Assembly: GCA_951812925.1 (NCBI GenBank)
Contig: OX638368.1
Span: 66,550,569 to 66,614,568, forward strand
Direction: 5' to 3'
Origin: Calliopum simillimum
Lineage: Eukaryota; Arthropoda; Insecta; Diptera; Lauxaniidae
Length of the DNA stretch: 64,000 nucleotides
Shown here: in pieces, positions 45,187 through 57,089 of the stretch
Position numbering within the stretch: the first letter of the stretch is position 1
Layout of the letters: every line of letters begins with the position of its first letter
Made by a program: the position numbers and the translations under genes
Notes under the pieces: model-generated
Seen by the model: only the letters and a program-made list of their open reading frames with translations
Told to the model about the DNA's origin: nothing
Databases searched by the model: none

Positions 45187-47232
45187 TGGGGAAATCTCAG
45201 CAAGTGTGGACTTTTCGAAAAAAAAAAAGTTTTTTTTCAAACATGTGGCACCCTTTTTTGGACCACGAATTATTGATTTGAGATACACTAGAAGTATTTT
45301 ACAGCCAGCGGTAATGACTTTTTTCGATCGCCTCCCCCAATATCGTCAAAAATCTCGCGTCACGGTGTTTGTGTTTGAACTCCTCTGAAACGGCTCGACC
45401 GATTTTTATGAAATTTTTTATATGTATTTGGTAGGTATGGAAATCGGTTATAAAGTATTTTTCATTCCGCAAGAGTGTATATTTAGGGTGGCCCTCATAC
45501 AAAAATATTTTTTAAATCGGATTTTCTCACATACCAGTTAATCGATTCACATTAATTCTACACCACGTGGTTTTTATATTAAGTTGCACTGCTTTAACTA
45601 TAACACTTTTATTTAGGGTGGCCCTCACACAATTTTTTAAATCGTATTTTTTCAATTCACATGGAATTTGCCTTTTATATCAAGAGGCACAGCTTAGGTT
45701 AAAAAACTTTTATTAAGGGTGCATATTTAGAGTGGCCCTCATACAAAAAAATTTTTTTAAGGTTATGCTGCACCGATTTTCATGAAAGTAAGCATGGAAA
45801 TTGAAGGGAATATTTCTGAAGAAAAAAATTTAGCATTTATGTATATTTAGGGTGGCCCCTAATATACAAATTTTTTTAAGGTCATATTGCTGCGCCGATT
45901 TAGCATTGCCAAATACATTAAAAATTACTATTTTAATTTTTGGTTGTTGTTTTTTTTATTTCCAACTTATTTTTATCTTTTCAAAAGTTTTTAATATATT
46001 AAAAAAGTATGTAATTCCGATACAGCTTCAAAAGGTTTCTGAATTTAAATAAAAAAAAAAAACAAAATTAAAAAAAAAATCATCAAAATCGGACCTTTCC
46101 TTGAGGACTTCCTCATTTTGCCAGTTTTAGGTCTTTATTGACTCCACTATAACATCACTTATTGATAACCTTGTTCGATCGTTTTTTACAATTCTTTGTT
46201 GAATTTTTCAAAATTTTTCCATCAGGACACCAGGCATTAGGTGTCAAGTCATAATGAGTATATATACACAGTAACCATAAAAATAGATTCTTAAAGTCTT
46301 CAGAAGCGCGTAAAACCAAATAACTTCAAGTCACTATTACGGTTGGTACCCGACCTCCAACGAGCAATTAAGTGTCGGCAAGTCGGGAGACCTTCGGAAA
46401 TCTTCGGGTGTCACAGAAAACTATTAGTTAAGGTTTTTTGATAGTTCGCCATGCATTTTTTCCTTCTCGTATTCTTTGTTTTGAGTACGAAGCCTTCGGG
46501 TGACCTTCGGGAACCTTCGGGTATTTTAAAAAAACTACCTGTTAAAGTTCTTTGACAGTTCGCCATCGATTTTTTCTTTCTCGCATACCTAGGTATTCTT
46601 CGTTTTGACTATCAAGCCTTCGGGTGACCTTCGGCAAACTTTGGGTGGCCCAGAAAATTATCAATTAAGGAAATAGCTAACACCATAAGGAGTGTTTTAG
46701 TGGGAACCCGCTTGTATAGTTGTTTCCATATATAGGAATTCCGTACACACGGCGACTCGCTTGTTTATGCTGTGACCGTTGGTGAACGACTTGAAGTGTG
46801 CCGATTTGTTGCGCAAACATAGAGATTCCGTACATAGGCGTAGGATATAGCTTTCAGCATAGGAGTGTTTTTGTGGAAACTCGCTTGTTTAGCTGTTTCC
46901 GTATATAGGAATTCCGTACGAAGGCATAAGGACGTAGCTTTCATGATACTAGGAGTGGTTTTGTGGAAACTCGCTGGTTTAGCTGGTTCCATACATAGAA
47001 ATTCCGTACGAAGGCATAAGGAAATAGCTTTCAACTCGCTTGCTTAGCTGGGTCCGTTGATACAGGAGTTAAAGTTCCCCTACTGATTGCGCAAACATAG
47101 GAATTCCGTACGTAGACATAGAAATTAGCTTTCGAGACGCGAGGAATGTTTTTTGGAAACTTGCTTGTTTAGCTGTTTCCGTTGATCTACGGTTTGGAGT
47201 GCGAAAATTTGTTGTACAATTTAGCTAGTAAG
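45187..47232 (-). repeat. Complex interspersed repeat, copy 2 (reversed; tail joined to the other side)
   Basis: 45187-46668 is the reverse complement of about 28830-30322, down to individual poly-A/T lengths. 46669-47232 is the reverse complement of tail text at 30330-30820, with four or more degenerate units (GGAAACTCGCTTGTTTAGCT; GGAATTCCGTACGAAGGC). In the reading sense of copy 1 the tail comes before the body here, whereas in copy 1 it follows the body. Confidence 0.65.
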
Positions 47233-47234
47233 GG

Positions 47235-47431
47235 TGTGAAACTTGAGTCGAGGAGTCAAAAGAAAGCAGGAATGCCACTACTACGCTAGGAGATAGGGAA
47301 ATGTTAAAAAGGAGTATCAGCGACTGACGTCACGTATAATTTTCGGTCGGAACTCTGAAGGGATATAAAAGGATATAACTATTATTATTTAAATAAAGTC
47401 AAGTCAAGACCCCTGGCGAAAGTGTCGTTAC
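47235..47431 (+). repeat. Possible short solo LTR
   Basis: Runs from TGTGAAACTTGAG to GTTACA, with a TATA-like GGATATAAAAGG at about 47355 and AATAAA at about 47392, the order expected of an LTR. The flanking 4-5 bp are not a matching duplication and no primer site is evident, so this is tentative. Confidence 0.3.
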
Positions 47432-47564
47432 AACGCACATGCAAAACCGTTGAAGCAAGAACTAAAATCCTATCCAGAATAGCAACTTGAAAGTGGCAAA
47501 TCTTATTTTTATCGTTTTTTACATTTCAAGGATCTTCAATTGCAAGCCGTGCGTAACAATATGC

Positions 47565-48540
47565 ACGCCTGTCCTGTGGGTGATTTGAATAAAATTTTCG
47601 AGTACCCCATTTTGCTTTAGCCGAAGCAAATAACGATAATCCTGAAAAACAGTTCCAAATGAATTTTATTTTTCTGGAATTGTATTCACTAATGCATAAA
47701 AACTAACGTGTGAAAAGTACATTGCAAAGTCGTATGCCCAAAAAAAATTATTTAAGGTGAAAAGCTGCGAAAATAAATTTTTTTCATTTATTTCGCTTAC
47801 GGCTGCAATTATGAAAAAGTAGTGGTCGACAGTTATTTACTGAATAAACAGCTGTTTAGCTTTAATGATTTACTACGTTAAAGCGACATCAATTTTTTTT
47901 CTATTACTCATAGTTTAGGAGGTATGTCAATTTAAAAAGTTTTAAAACTTCGCGATATTTATATGTTGTGCTTTTTAATTTGAGATAACTCTCGAACGGC
48001 TTATCGCACAAAAAAGTAATTATATACTTGTTTGTAGAAAATTATATTTCCTACAAACCATTTTCAGCACTTTTTTTCGTAAAACCTATGGTTTAGGTGA
48101 TATTTTTCACAAACCGTTAAAATTTCGAAAACTAATTTTCTAAGGAAGTCTCTGGAGCTGTTTTCGCTCGATAAAAAGGAACGGGATCTATTTTATGCCG
48201 AGGACGGCTTGTAGGAAATATAATTTTCTACAAATAAGTATATTTACATTTTTTGTGCGATAAGCCGTTCGAGAGTTATCTCAATTTAAGAAGTACAACA
48301 TATAAATATCGCGAAGTTTTAAAACTTTTTAAATTGACATACCTCCTAAATCATGAGTATAAGAAAAAAAATTGATGAGGTTTTTTTGTAGTAAATCATT
48401 AAAGCTAAACAATTGTTGACTCAGTAAATAACTGTCGACCACTATTTTTAATAATTGAAAAAAAAATTATTTGCAACCTTTGACCTTGAATAACTTTTTT
48501 TAGGCATACGATTTTGCAATGCACTTTTCACACGTTAGAT
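47565..48540. mobile_element. Second copy of foldback F3, one end truncated
   Basis: Begins CACGCCTGTCCTGTGGGTG as F3 does and shares its arms. The palindrome centre is near 48195 and the right arm stops at CACTTTTCACACGTTAGAT, short of the terminal repeat. No E-type element interrupts the loop here. Confidence 0.75.
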
Positions 48541-49639
48541 TTCATTTTTCGTAATTTGTAGAACGTTCATTTCCCTATAATTACGGTGACCAACCGTCCT
48601 GTATTTCCGGGGACAGTTCTGTATTTCGGCTACGTGTCCCCGGAATTTATTTGAGAAATACTTTATGTTGTGTCCCCTATTTGTCCTGTATTTGCACAGT
48701 GCATTTATTAATATGTATAAAATATGAATAAAAATCGTAATTGTTTAGCTAATTCATCACATATGAAGTGGCATATTTTCATATTTTTATGAATAGCTTA
48801 AAAACTTCTTGAGATTATGCAAACTTTTACTGTGATTATATAGTTTTGCGACAGATAGAATCATTTCATAAACGGCTCTTTGACAATTTACAAATGAAAT
48901 GTCAAAATCATCTGTATAACCTTTGTCTTTTTTTTTTGTAAAAATTGTTGAGTTTAGCTTGTGTTTGCCAGGATCAAATGCTTCCACGGAAATAATTTTC
49001 TCCATTATGAATACACAAAAAAAAAAAAAACAACATAATATTAATGAAAAATTCATTGAATTTGATCCGAGAACAGCATTCATTGACTATATGAATCATT
49101 TCATAAAATATAAGAACGAAATTCATAAATTTTTTTATATTTTTTGAAAAATAAAATAAAAATTTATGAATTTAACAATGAATTTTTTCATTAATTTTAT
49201 GTTCTATTTTTTGTGTGTATAACGTAGACACAGTTTCGAGCAGCACCATACGCAGAAATTGCTGCTCTGGAAGGGGTTTTTCATATAGATTAATTTTATT
49301 ACATTTTATTCAATTCATATATAATTTATATGGGAAAAAGATCTTCCTGGGAGGGTTGAACCTCCAAAACCCTCCACGTGTGCAAAAAAAATTTGGTCGG
49401 CCGGATTTTTTCTGAATGGTTATGAAATTTATCATCGATTAATGTTAAGATTGATCAAAATCCGCGATGACGGCAAAACATTCCGAAAATTTAATAATTC
49501 AAAAATCATTTAAAAATATTTTTGCCAGGCTATAACCACGCCGACCAAGCTTTTCTTATTCGTCTTAGTGTAAACTACCATTTTGCAATAAAAATTTCAG
49601 AATCCGCGATGACGGCACTTTTAGTATTGCCGGCTCCCG
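48541..49639. other. No gene; AT-rich with one GC-rich hairpin
   Basis: CCGGGGACA (48607-48615) and TGTCCCCGG (48635-48643) form a 9-bp perfect stem in very AT-rich surroundings, and the neighbouring text GGTGACCAACCGTCCTG suggests an old transposon end. The frames at 48787-49147 are chance. Confidence 0.4.
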
Positions 49640-50930
49640 GACTATATAGTGGAGTCAATGAAGCATTTTAGATGGAAGTCCTCAAGAACATCTCCGATTT
49701 TGATGATTTTTTTTTTTTTAAATTTTGTTTTGTTTTTATTTAAAAATAGAAACATTTTGGAGCGCGGTCGGAATTATACAATTTTTTAAACAATATTTAA
49801 AAAAGTTATATTGTATTTTCATAAAAAAAAATTGTTAAAAGAAATGAAACAAACAAAATTCAAAATTGTCATTTTATATGTATTTGGCGATTCTAAATCC
49901 GAATCTTGCAATATCTTGTATGGTTTTTGAGATATCTTCTCTTCTGATCGGGTCTAAAATTGTGTATATAAAAACGGTTGCTATGTTTTTCTCAAGAATG
50001 GCTATAGCGATTTTAATGAAACTTTGGAAAATAATTAGCGCTAACATATGCTAAAGAATGAAATAGACTTTGTCTTAGTAAATACTTATGAAGAGGCGTG
50101 GCACCGCCCCAAACTTTTAATTGGATTTGGTCATATCTTTTGAACTGTATAAAATTTTTTGATGAAAATTAGTACACAACTACTGACTATCAATGCCTTA
50201 GAATTGCAAAAATTGAGCGAAATCGAAAAAGTGCCACGCCCACTTTTTAACCATTGAAAATTTTGATTTTCATCAAAATCTGTATTCGAGTAATATTAAA
50301 ATCAAAATATCAAAATTTTCAGTGGTTAAAAAGTGGGCGTGGCACTTTTTCGATTTTGCTCAATTTTTGCCTATTATAAGGCATTGATAGTCAGTAGTTA
50401 TGTACTGATTTTCATGAAAAAATTTTATACGGTTCAAAAGATATGACCAAATCAAATTAAAAGTTTGGGGCGGTGCCACGCCTCTTCATAAGAATTAACT
50501 AAGACAAAGACTATCTCATTCTTAAGCATATGTTAGCGTGTATTATTTTCCAAAGTTTCATTAAAATCGCTATAGTCGTTCTTGAGAAAAACATAGCAAC
50601 AGTTTTTATATACACAATATTAGACCCTATCAGAAGAGAAGATATCTCAAAAAACATACAAGATACAGCAATTTTGATGCCAGATTCAGATTTAGAATCG
50701 CCAAATACATATAAAATGACTATTTTGATTTTTGTTTGTTGCATTTCTTTTCACATTATTTTTTTTATGAAAATACAATATAACTTTTTTAAATATTGTT
50801 TAAAAAATTATATAATTCCGATCGCACTCCAAAAAGTTTCTGATTTTAAATTAAAAAAAAAAAACAAAATTTAAAAAAAAAAATCATCAAAATCGGAGCT
50901 GTTCTTGAGAACTTCCTCATTTGCCTGTTT
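49640..50930. repeat. 1.3-kb palindrome F4
   Basis: Arms of about 620 bp mirror each other around 50290: GGCGTGGCACCGCCCCAAAC/GTTTGGGGCGGTGCCACGCC, AAAGTGCCACGCCCACTTTT/AAAAGTGGGCGTGGCACTTT, TTTTGATGATTTTTTTTT/AAAAAAATCATCAAAATC. The spacer is about 40 bp. The outer part is shared with 29360-29560. Non-coding. Confidence 0.8.
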
Positions 50931-51157
50931 TTTGATTTCGAAATATCCTTGCTTGAAGTTGAAGAAAGCGCTGTGATCAGTTTTATAGCGTAGCTATAGG
51001 AAGAGATGAAATTCTTTTTTATTAGTGGCATCAAAAAGCCACTCTCTTCCTTATAAAAATATACCTTCAAACTTTTCCAATAGAACTTTTTCTTTCCGAG
51101 TTATGGTCCTTTGAAATAAATGTATTTTAGCCTTGGGTGGGTGGCATAGCCCATTTT

Positions 51158-51987
51158 TATACCCTACACCCAGGGTATATTCACTTTGTCCTTCCGTTTG
51201 TAACGCAGAGAAGGAGGCGTGGCAGATATGGAAAAGTATATATATTCTTGATCAGCGTCACCTCCTGAGTCGATATAGCCATGTCCGTCTGTCTGGCTGG
51301 CTGGCTGGCTGGCTGGCTGGGTGGCTGGCTGGCTGGGTGGCTGGCTGGGTAACGGCTGTGTGTGGAAATACATTTTTTGGGAAAACTAAGCAAGATAATT
51401 CAATGAAATTTGGTACACAGCCTCCGTCGTCAAAGTTAGCTCGGGGGATTGAAAATGAGCGAAATCGGTCAACGGACACTCCTACCGCCCATACAAAAAT
51501 ATCTTCAAAATGCAAATTTTGGAGTATATTTCACAACAATGCAACCAAAATACACATAAATACTACGAATTTTCAGCGCAAGCTCTGAGAAAAAGCTGGT
51601 CGAATTCGGACAAGAGGGCGTGGCACCTCTCATATAAGCAAAAGCTTCAAGACGCTGTACTGAAAGTGTTTTTTGAGATAATCAAAGTAGATTTGACTCG
51701 GACACTAAAAACTATAAATGCAAGCTTTAAGCAAAAACTGGATAAAATCGGACAAGAGGGCGTGGCTCCTTCCATGTAAGCAAAAGCTTCAAAACGCTAT
51801 TCTGAAAATATTTTTTCAGATAATCCAACCAAATTTCACTTAAATACTTAGAACTATAAATGCAAACTCTGAGAAAAAACTGGGTGAATTTGGAAGACGT
51901 GGCACCTCCTACATTAGCAAAATTTTCAAAATACTGCTGTGTAGGGTATTTAATGTTTGGCCAGGCCAAAGGTAACACCCTTACTAG
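51158..51987 (+). mobile_element. Helentron/DINE-like element H2
   Basis: 5' hairpin TATACCCTACACCCAGGGTA, then GAGAAGGAGGCGTGGCAGAT, GATCAGCGTCACCTCCTGAG and CATGTCCGTCTGTCTGGC with a (TGGC)n tract (51290-51355). Three tandem ~130-bp units with GAGGGCGTGGCACCTC follow. The 3' hairpin TTTGGCCAGGCCAAA is at about 51955-51969, then GGTAACACCCTTACTAG and T. This is the best-preserved complete copy in the window (830 bp) and defines the family. Confidence 0.85.
51290..51355 (+). repeat. (TGGC)n microsatellite inside H2
   Basis: CTGGCTGGCTGGCTGGCTGG continues for about 65 bp with GGTGGC variants. A microsatellite at this place is a known feature of DINE-type elements. Open frames over it on both strands are repeats of W/L/A/G or P/S/Q, not genes. 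Confidence 0.9.
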
Positions 51988-52184
51988 TTTTTATTTAAGG
52001 GCATTCCTTTTATTGGCACTAACGCATTGCATGCTCTGCAACAGATTTTAGCTCGGTTTTTCGATACTATTACAGTTTCGCCTTTTGTATGGGGGCTGAA
52101 ATACCTTCTCTTCAAAAGATCATAACTCGGAAAGTTTCGTAAAAATTTTCTCAATTTTCTTCTATTCCATCCTGAATAAAAAAC

Positions 52185-53090
52185 TAGAAAGGGTGGCCTG
52201 TCCAAAAACTAAATACTCTTCACTGCATTTCAAGTATATTATTAAACAATTAGTTGATAAATACTATGCAATATTCTTGTACATACAAGTTTTTGTTAAA
52301 ATAAATTGTTTTATTCTTCCATAACTCCTAGGAGAGTATATATGGGGAGTGCCACGCCCTCTCCGTGCTTATCTAGATTTTGCGTAGAGCTTCATTTATT
52401 GTTCTGAGTGTTTGAGTAAAATTCGGTAAGGGTTTCTTAAAAAAAATTGCAATTCATTTTCTTAGTACTTGAATGAAATTTGGTTGGATTATCTCAAAAA
52501 AACTTTCAGTGTATCATTCTGAAACTTTTGCTTATATAGGAGATTCCACGCCCTCTTGTCCGAGTTCGCTTAGTTTTTTCTCAGAACTTGCATTTATTGA
52601 TTTCAGTGTTTGAGAGCAATTTGGTTGGGCTATCTCAAAAAACGCTTTCAGTATATCATTTTGAAACTTTTATTTATATGGGAGGTGCCACGCCCTCTAG
52701 TCGGAATTCGCCTAGTTTTTGCTCAGAGCTTGTACTTACTATCTTTAGTATTTAAGTGTACATATTTTGCTTCTGTTATTGCAAATAATGGTCTTATTAT
52801 TGCATTTTAAATATATTTTTTGTATGGGCGGTATGCGTGTCCGATTTCACTTTTACGACGGAGGCAGAATACAAAATTTTATTGAATTATGTTACTCAGT
52901 TTTCCCAAAAAATGTATTTCCACGCATACACAGCCACTAAGCCATCCAGTCAGCCAGACAGATGGACATGGCTATATCGACTCAGGAGATGACGCTGATC
53001 AAGAATATATATACTTTTCCATACCTGCCCCGCCTCCTTCTCTGCGTTACAAACGGAAGGACCCTGAATATACCCAGGGTGTAGGTATAA
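52185..53090 (-). mobile_element. Helentron/DINE-like element H3
   Basis: Reverse orientation: CTAG at 52185-52188, GTGCCACGCCCTCT units at about 52351, 52545 and 52685, GACGGAGGCAGAAT, GCCAGACAGATGGACATGGC, and the 5' hairpin (TATACCCAGGGTGTAGGTATA) at about 53071-53090. The 3' hairpin has lost symmetry (GGCCTGTCCAAA). Confidence 0.8.
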
Positions 53091-54529
53091 TAATAACCAA
53101 AATACTTAATTTTATTGTTTTCATGTAGTGTCACACAACTACCCAAAATTTTCGAATATTCGAAAAATAAATGTTTTTTTTGAGTAATTGAAATTTTGAC
53201 AAAAATTAATATTTTCGATGAAAAGAATGATCTAATAGATACCATTAGTGACGAAGTAGATTTTGACGCTTTCAGATATGCAGAATATTGTGATTTTGGA
53301 GTAGTTCAAGGTCAAAAACTAAACCTGTCTCACAACTCCCCATTCTCCCCTACCAGGAGTACTGCTTTATTAGGTTTTCTTTTTTTACGGTTTTTGTTAC
53401 GTTTTAATAATTCACCAAAAACCATTAATTTTAAAGTTTTAATATTATTCTATTGTTTCCGATACCATTTGGTACTTCCCTGTTTTTTTTTATTTTATTC
53501 TCATCGGTAAATTTATCATTTTGAAAGCATGAAAATTGGAAAGATACGAATTTGATCACAGAAAAAATCTATGAATAAAAACCATCGACTGAAATAATAT
53601 GATCAGATTGTCAACCGAGCAGGGATCGGACTCCAGGTACTTTATCCCGATTCCTGCAACTCTGAGAGTTCAAAACTTACGAGCTAATAAAATAACGAAC
53701 ATCTCAAAACACACGAATAAAAATCGAGCAACTGACGAGTTGCAATCGTATGCAACATATAAAAAAGCTCGATTCACTACACTCAAATCGTGTCAAGACT
53801 TTATTTAAATGAAAATTAATTCATTACTATGTTTTGTTGTACAAATTTCAAAAGATTGCTAGTATTATAAAAATCAGCATTTTTGAAAATATAAAAACGT
53901 AGCATATTTTCAGGCAAAATATCTGAAATCAATACCCTGAGACAGAACCAAGTTTTCTAAAAGCTTTTGATGCATAACTTAACCATTTTTTATGTTTAAT
54001 TTTTGTTTTGCTTTATGTAGCCAAACAAAAAAGTTTTCCATACAAATTTCGTGTTTTTGACACAAAAAAAAATATAGCACCATCAAAGTTTTCAACAGAG
54101 CCAAAATATTTTGTGGAAAGTCTAACAATAAGCAAAAAAACATATTAGGATGTGGGGATTTTCAATTTCTTTTGGCGACCCAGCGGCTAGAGAGAATACT
54201 TCCTATTTTTTTTTTTTTTTTTTTTTTTTTTTGATGATGCCTCATTATAAAAACAGAATGAATCTTTTTACTAGAGTTATATTTCTTAAACTTTTAAATC
54301 TTTGACTATTTAGTTCAAATTTTAACTAGATACGTTTCGCTGATATACATGACTATGAATGTTGGATCCCTACATATTAAAAGAATCTAAGCCGTTGCTG
54401 CGTATAAGGGTTTGTATAGTAACTAAACGTGGTATACGATAAAGCTGGAGAATCCAAAGCAGCACTATAATATGCATCACCTGTAAAATAAACAAAAGAA
54501 ATTAGTTAAATGATATATAATTAGCAAGG
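53091..54529. other. No gene recognised
   Basis: Contains a fragment (53500-53640) related to 25230-25350 (ATCATTTTGAA.GCATGA, TCAACCGAGCAG). A frame at 53196-53510 begins INIFDEKNDLIDTISDEVD but has no recognisable domain. A run of about 26 T occurs at 54207-54232. Confidence 0.4.
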
Positions 54530-54960
54530 TGTCATTTTTATAATTTTTTAAAGACTGGAATATTACTTTAAGCTATGCTTATTTGAAAAACCAATGTTTC
54601 AATCATAATACGGGCATTTTTTTAGTTCTTTTATCGGTTAGGGAGATATATGTATGTGTCGTTCATTTTAATAGTGTTGCAAGACCATTCTAAGGCAAAA
54701 GTAATGTCATGCACATTATTTGCATAATAATCGGATATTTGACAAATGTGGTTTTTTCAACTTACTGTCACCATGAAACTTTCTGTGAAAACAGAACCCA
54801 ATTTTATTGATTTCTAACAAAATTTCAGCCAATTCATATATGCCTATACTTTACTTAAATGGATTTGCACCACTATTAAAATGAACGACACATTACGGTT
54901 GCCAGACGTACTGATTTTACCAGTACATGTACAGACTTTTTAAAATTTTTGTTAAACTAG
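54530..54960. repeat. Left arm of a large inverted structure, with a MITE
   Basis: The text 54530-54960 is the reverse complement of 58385-58713 plus 59434-59510. Inside is a MITE-like unit with ends GTGTCGTTCATTTTAATAGT (54657) and ACTATTAAAATGAACGACAC (54872-54891). Confidence 0.7.
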
Positions 54961-55483
54961 AGTTAGGCTTGCGGCCGGAATTCGACCATTTCAATTTGAC
55001 TTTAAAAGGACGATGGAACTATAATTATTAACAATAACTGCATTTTTTTTTTTTTAGAAGCTTGAAACTGCTCACTATGAAACAAATACTTTTAATATCC
55101 TTTTTAATTTCTCCTCCAAAAATTATTGACTTTTAGTAAGCTCTCCTTAGTGCTGAGCCTATCTCAGTACCGAATTCCATAAAAGTCGGTGCAGTATTTT
55201 AGCACTGACAGCGTATTATACCATAAGGGGCGTGGCTCCGCCCACTAAAAAACATAATGGTAATTTTATCGTTCTTTAGTGCTAACCCAATCTACATTTC
55301 AAATATTATAAAAATCGAGGCAGTAGTGAGAGCTTTATTTCCGTTACCGCCGACTGAAAAACATAATGGTCATGTTATCGTTTCTTAGTGCTAATCCTAT
55401 CTCCATATAAAATTTCGAAAAAATGGATATAGTGGCTTAGCCGTTTTTTCCATTTTTAAGTGTTCTTTTTATAAAAAATATTA
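54961..55483. other. Old AT-rich repeat, no gene
   Basis: Contains CTTAGTGCTGAGCCTATCTC and two further copies of TTAGTGCTAA.CC.ATCT at about 55280 and 55388, so a degenerate ~100-bp tandem repeat, together with GGGGCGTGGCTCCGCCCA (55229). Confidence 0.5.
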
Positions 55484-56427
55484 GAGTAGAACGGGGCAAT
55501 GTCTTGCACTCAACTTTGAAATGCTCGTAAAGCCGTACATCTCAAGCGAATGCGACGAGTAAGCATCCGATCGAAAGATAATTTCGTTGGTTACATCCAT
55601 GTGTAACAACATTTGTGTAGCGAAAAATTGTGTTTGTGTAAGTGAAGAAAAAAAAAATGTGCACGACATTACGCCCCTCAAAATTTGTGGGGTAATGTCG
55701 CGCATTGTTTCCCGAGTATAGTAAAGGTACCAAAATGTGTGAGAAATGATAGGTAGTGGTTCTATTAGAAAAGATTTAGCATTATCATGTAAATGTTTAT
55801 TCATTATTATACAAGTGTGAAGTACATAATATGTTGTGTAGAGTAGAACGGGGCAATGTCGTGCACTCAACTTTGACATGCTCGTAAGGCCGTACATCTC
55901 AAGCGAATGCAACGAGTAAGCATTCGATCGAAAGATAATTTCATTGGTTACATCCATGTGCAACAACATTTGTGTAGCGAGAAATTGTGTTTGTGTAAGT
56001 GAAGAAAAAAATGTGCACGACATTACCCCAATGGTCGTTTTAAAGGTCAACTTCGAAAACTCGGTGAAGCCCAAAATTTTTTCGAAAACCAAATGCTTCT
56101 TTTCTTTGGCGGGATATTTCGTTTCAGAAAACACTTACCTGGTATATTTTCCCTCAAGGAAAATTATTTTTCTGACCCGATGAAAAAACACTTTTATCGT
56201 CCCGAAAGCGTGCGTTTTGAAAAAAAGGTTACTCTGTAGAGACGAACTGGTGAAAATTGCTAGTATTATATGCATAAGCTCAGTAGGTCAGCAGGTCCCT
56301 ACCTTACAAACAGTTGGTAAATCATTCAATTCTTTGGGCTAAAACAGCCAGTGCACGACATTACCCCCTGCACGACATTACCCCCTGCACGACATTACCC
56401 CCTGCACGACATTACCCCGTTCTACTC
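55484..56427. mobile_element. TA-flanked element E3 (GGGGTAATGTCGTGCA family)
   Basis: Ends GAGTAGAACGGGGCAATGTC and GACATTACCCCGTTCTACTC, with TA at 55482-55483 and 56428-56429. It is the reverse of E2 over most of its length. The same ~230-bp internal duplication is present (55560 and 55925). At the right end the 17-bp unit CTGCACGACATTACCCC is repeated four times. No transposase. Confidence 0.85.
56352..56420 (+). repeat. Four tandem 17-bp boxes CTGCACGACATTACCCC
   Basis: The unit repeats perfectly (the first preceded by CCAG instead of CCCC). E2 has only two such boxes at the equivalent end. These are candidate transposase-binding sites that have expanded. Confidence 0.9.
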
Positions 56428-57089
56428 TACTTGGTGAAAGAAATTTTTTTCACCAATATTTTTAAACTTAAAAATACTTTTAAATTTTTTTTAAAAAAAC
56501 CCCTCTCAAATTTTTTTTAAAAGCATTTTAAATTAAAGCATAGTTTTTAAGCAAAGGTCGGCAAGGATTACCCCTAGAGAACAAAGTTCACACGTATACA
56601 AAATGTGAGCATAAAATTTTATTTCTATGTCAAAAAATATAAATATTTTCATTCAGTATGAATCGAGCAGTCGACTGAGAAAGTCGATTTGCGTCACCCA
56701 TTTGTAAAATATGTACACTAAAAAAAAAATGTATAAATTGCGATTAGGCTTTAATTTTTAAGAATCTTGGCGTGATAGAGAATAAGAACTCTATGAAGAA
56801 AATTACTTCAGATATGACCCTAGATATGTCCTGCTGTTTTGTTATTGATGCCGAAGGACTTGCTAGGAAAGGATCCCAACTGATACAATTTCTAAAACAT
56901 ATTGTATGTTATGAAACCTCTTGCATTGACTCAAAATTTATTTTGTGGGCTAACCTTTGAAGGTCTGATTTGACAACATGTTCTACGTCGAAAGCGATAT
57001 GGCCACATTAAGACGCTAGTAGAACAAGAAGAATTATTTCATTAGATAGGAGATACCTCTGAATTTTATTTTGGGTCATTACAGGGCAC

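Noticed and set aside
51133..51588. 151-residue frame over the TGGC microsatellite and its antisense frames
   Set aside because: Low-complexity translation of the microsatellite within Helentron H2.
53196..53510. 104-residue frame with an acidic start
   Set aside because: Only the first 40 residues look protein-like; no homologue recognised and the rest is hydrophobic AT-rich noise.
55481..56134. 217-residue minus-strand frame over element E3
   Set aside because: It consists of two copies of the internal 230-bp duplication and spans non-coding box arrays; the same text in E2 is broken.
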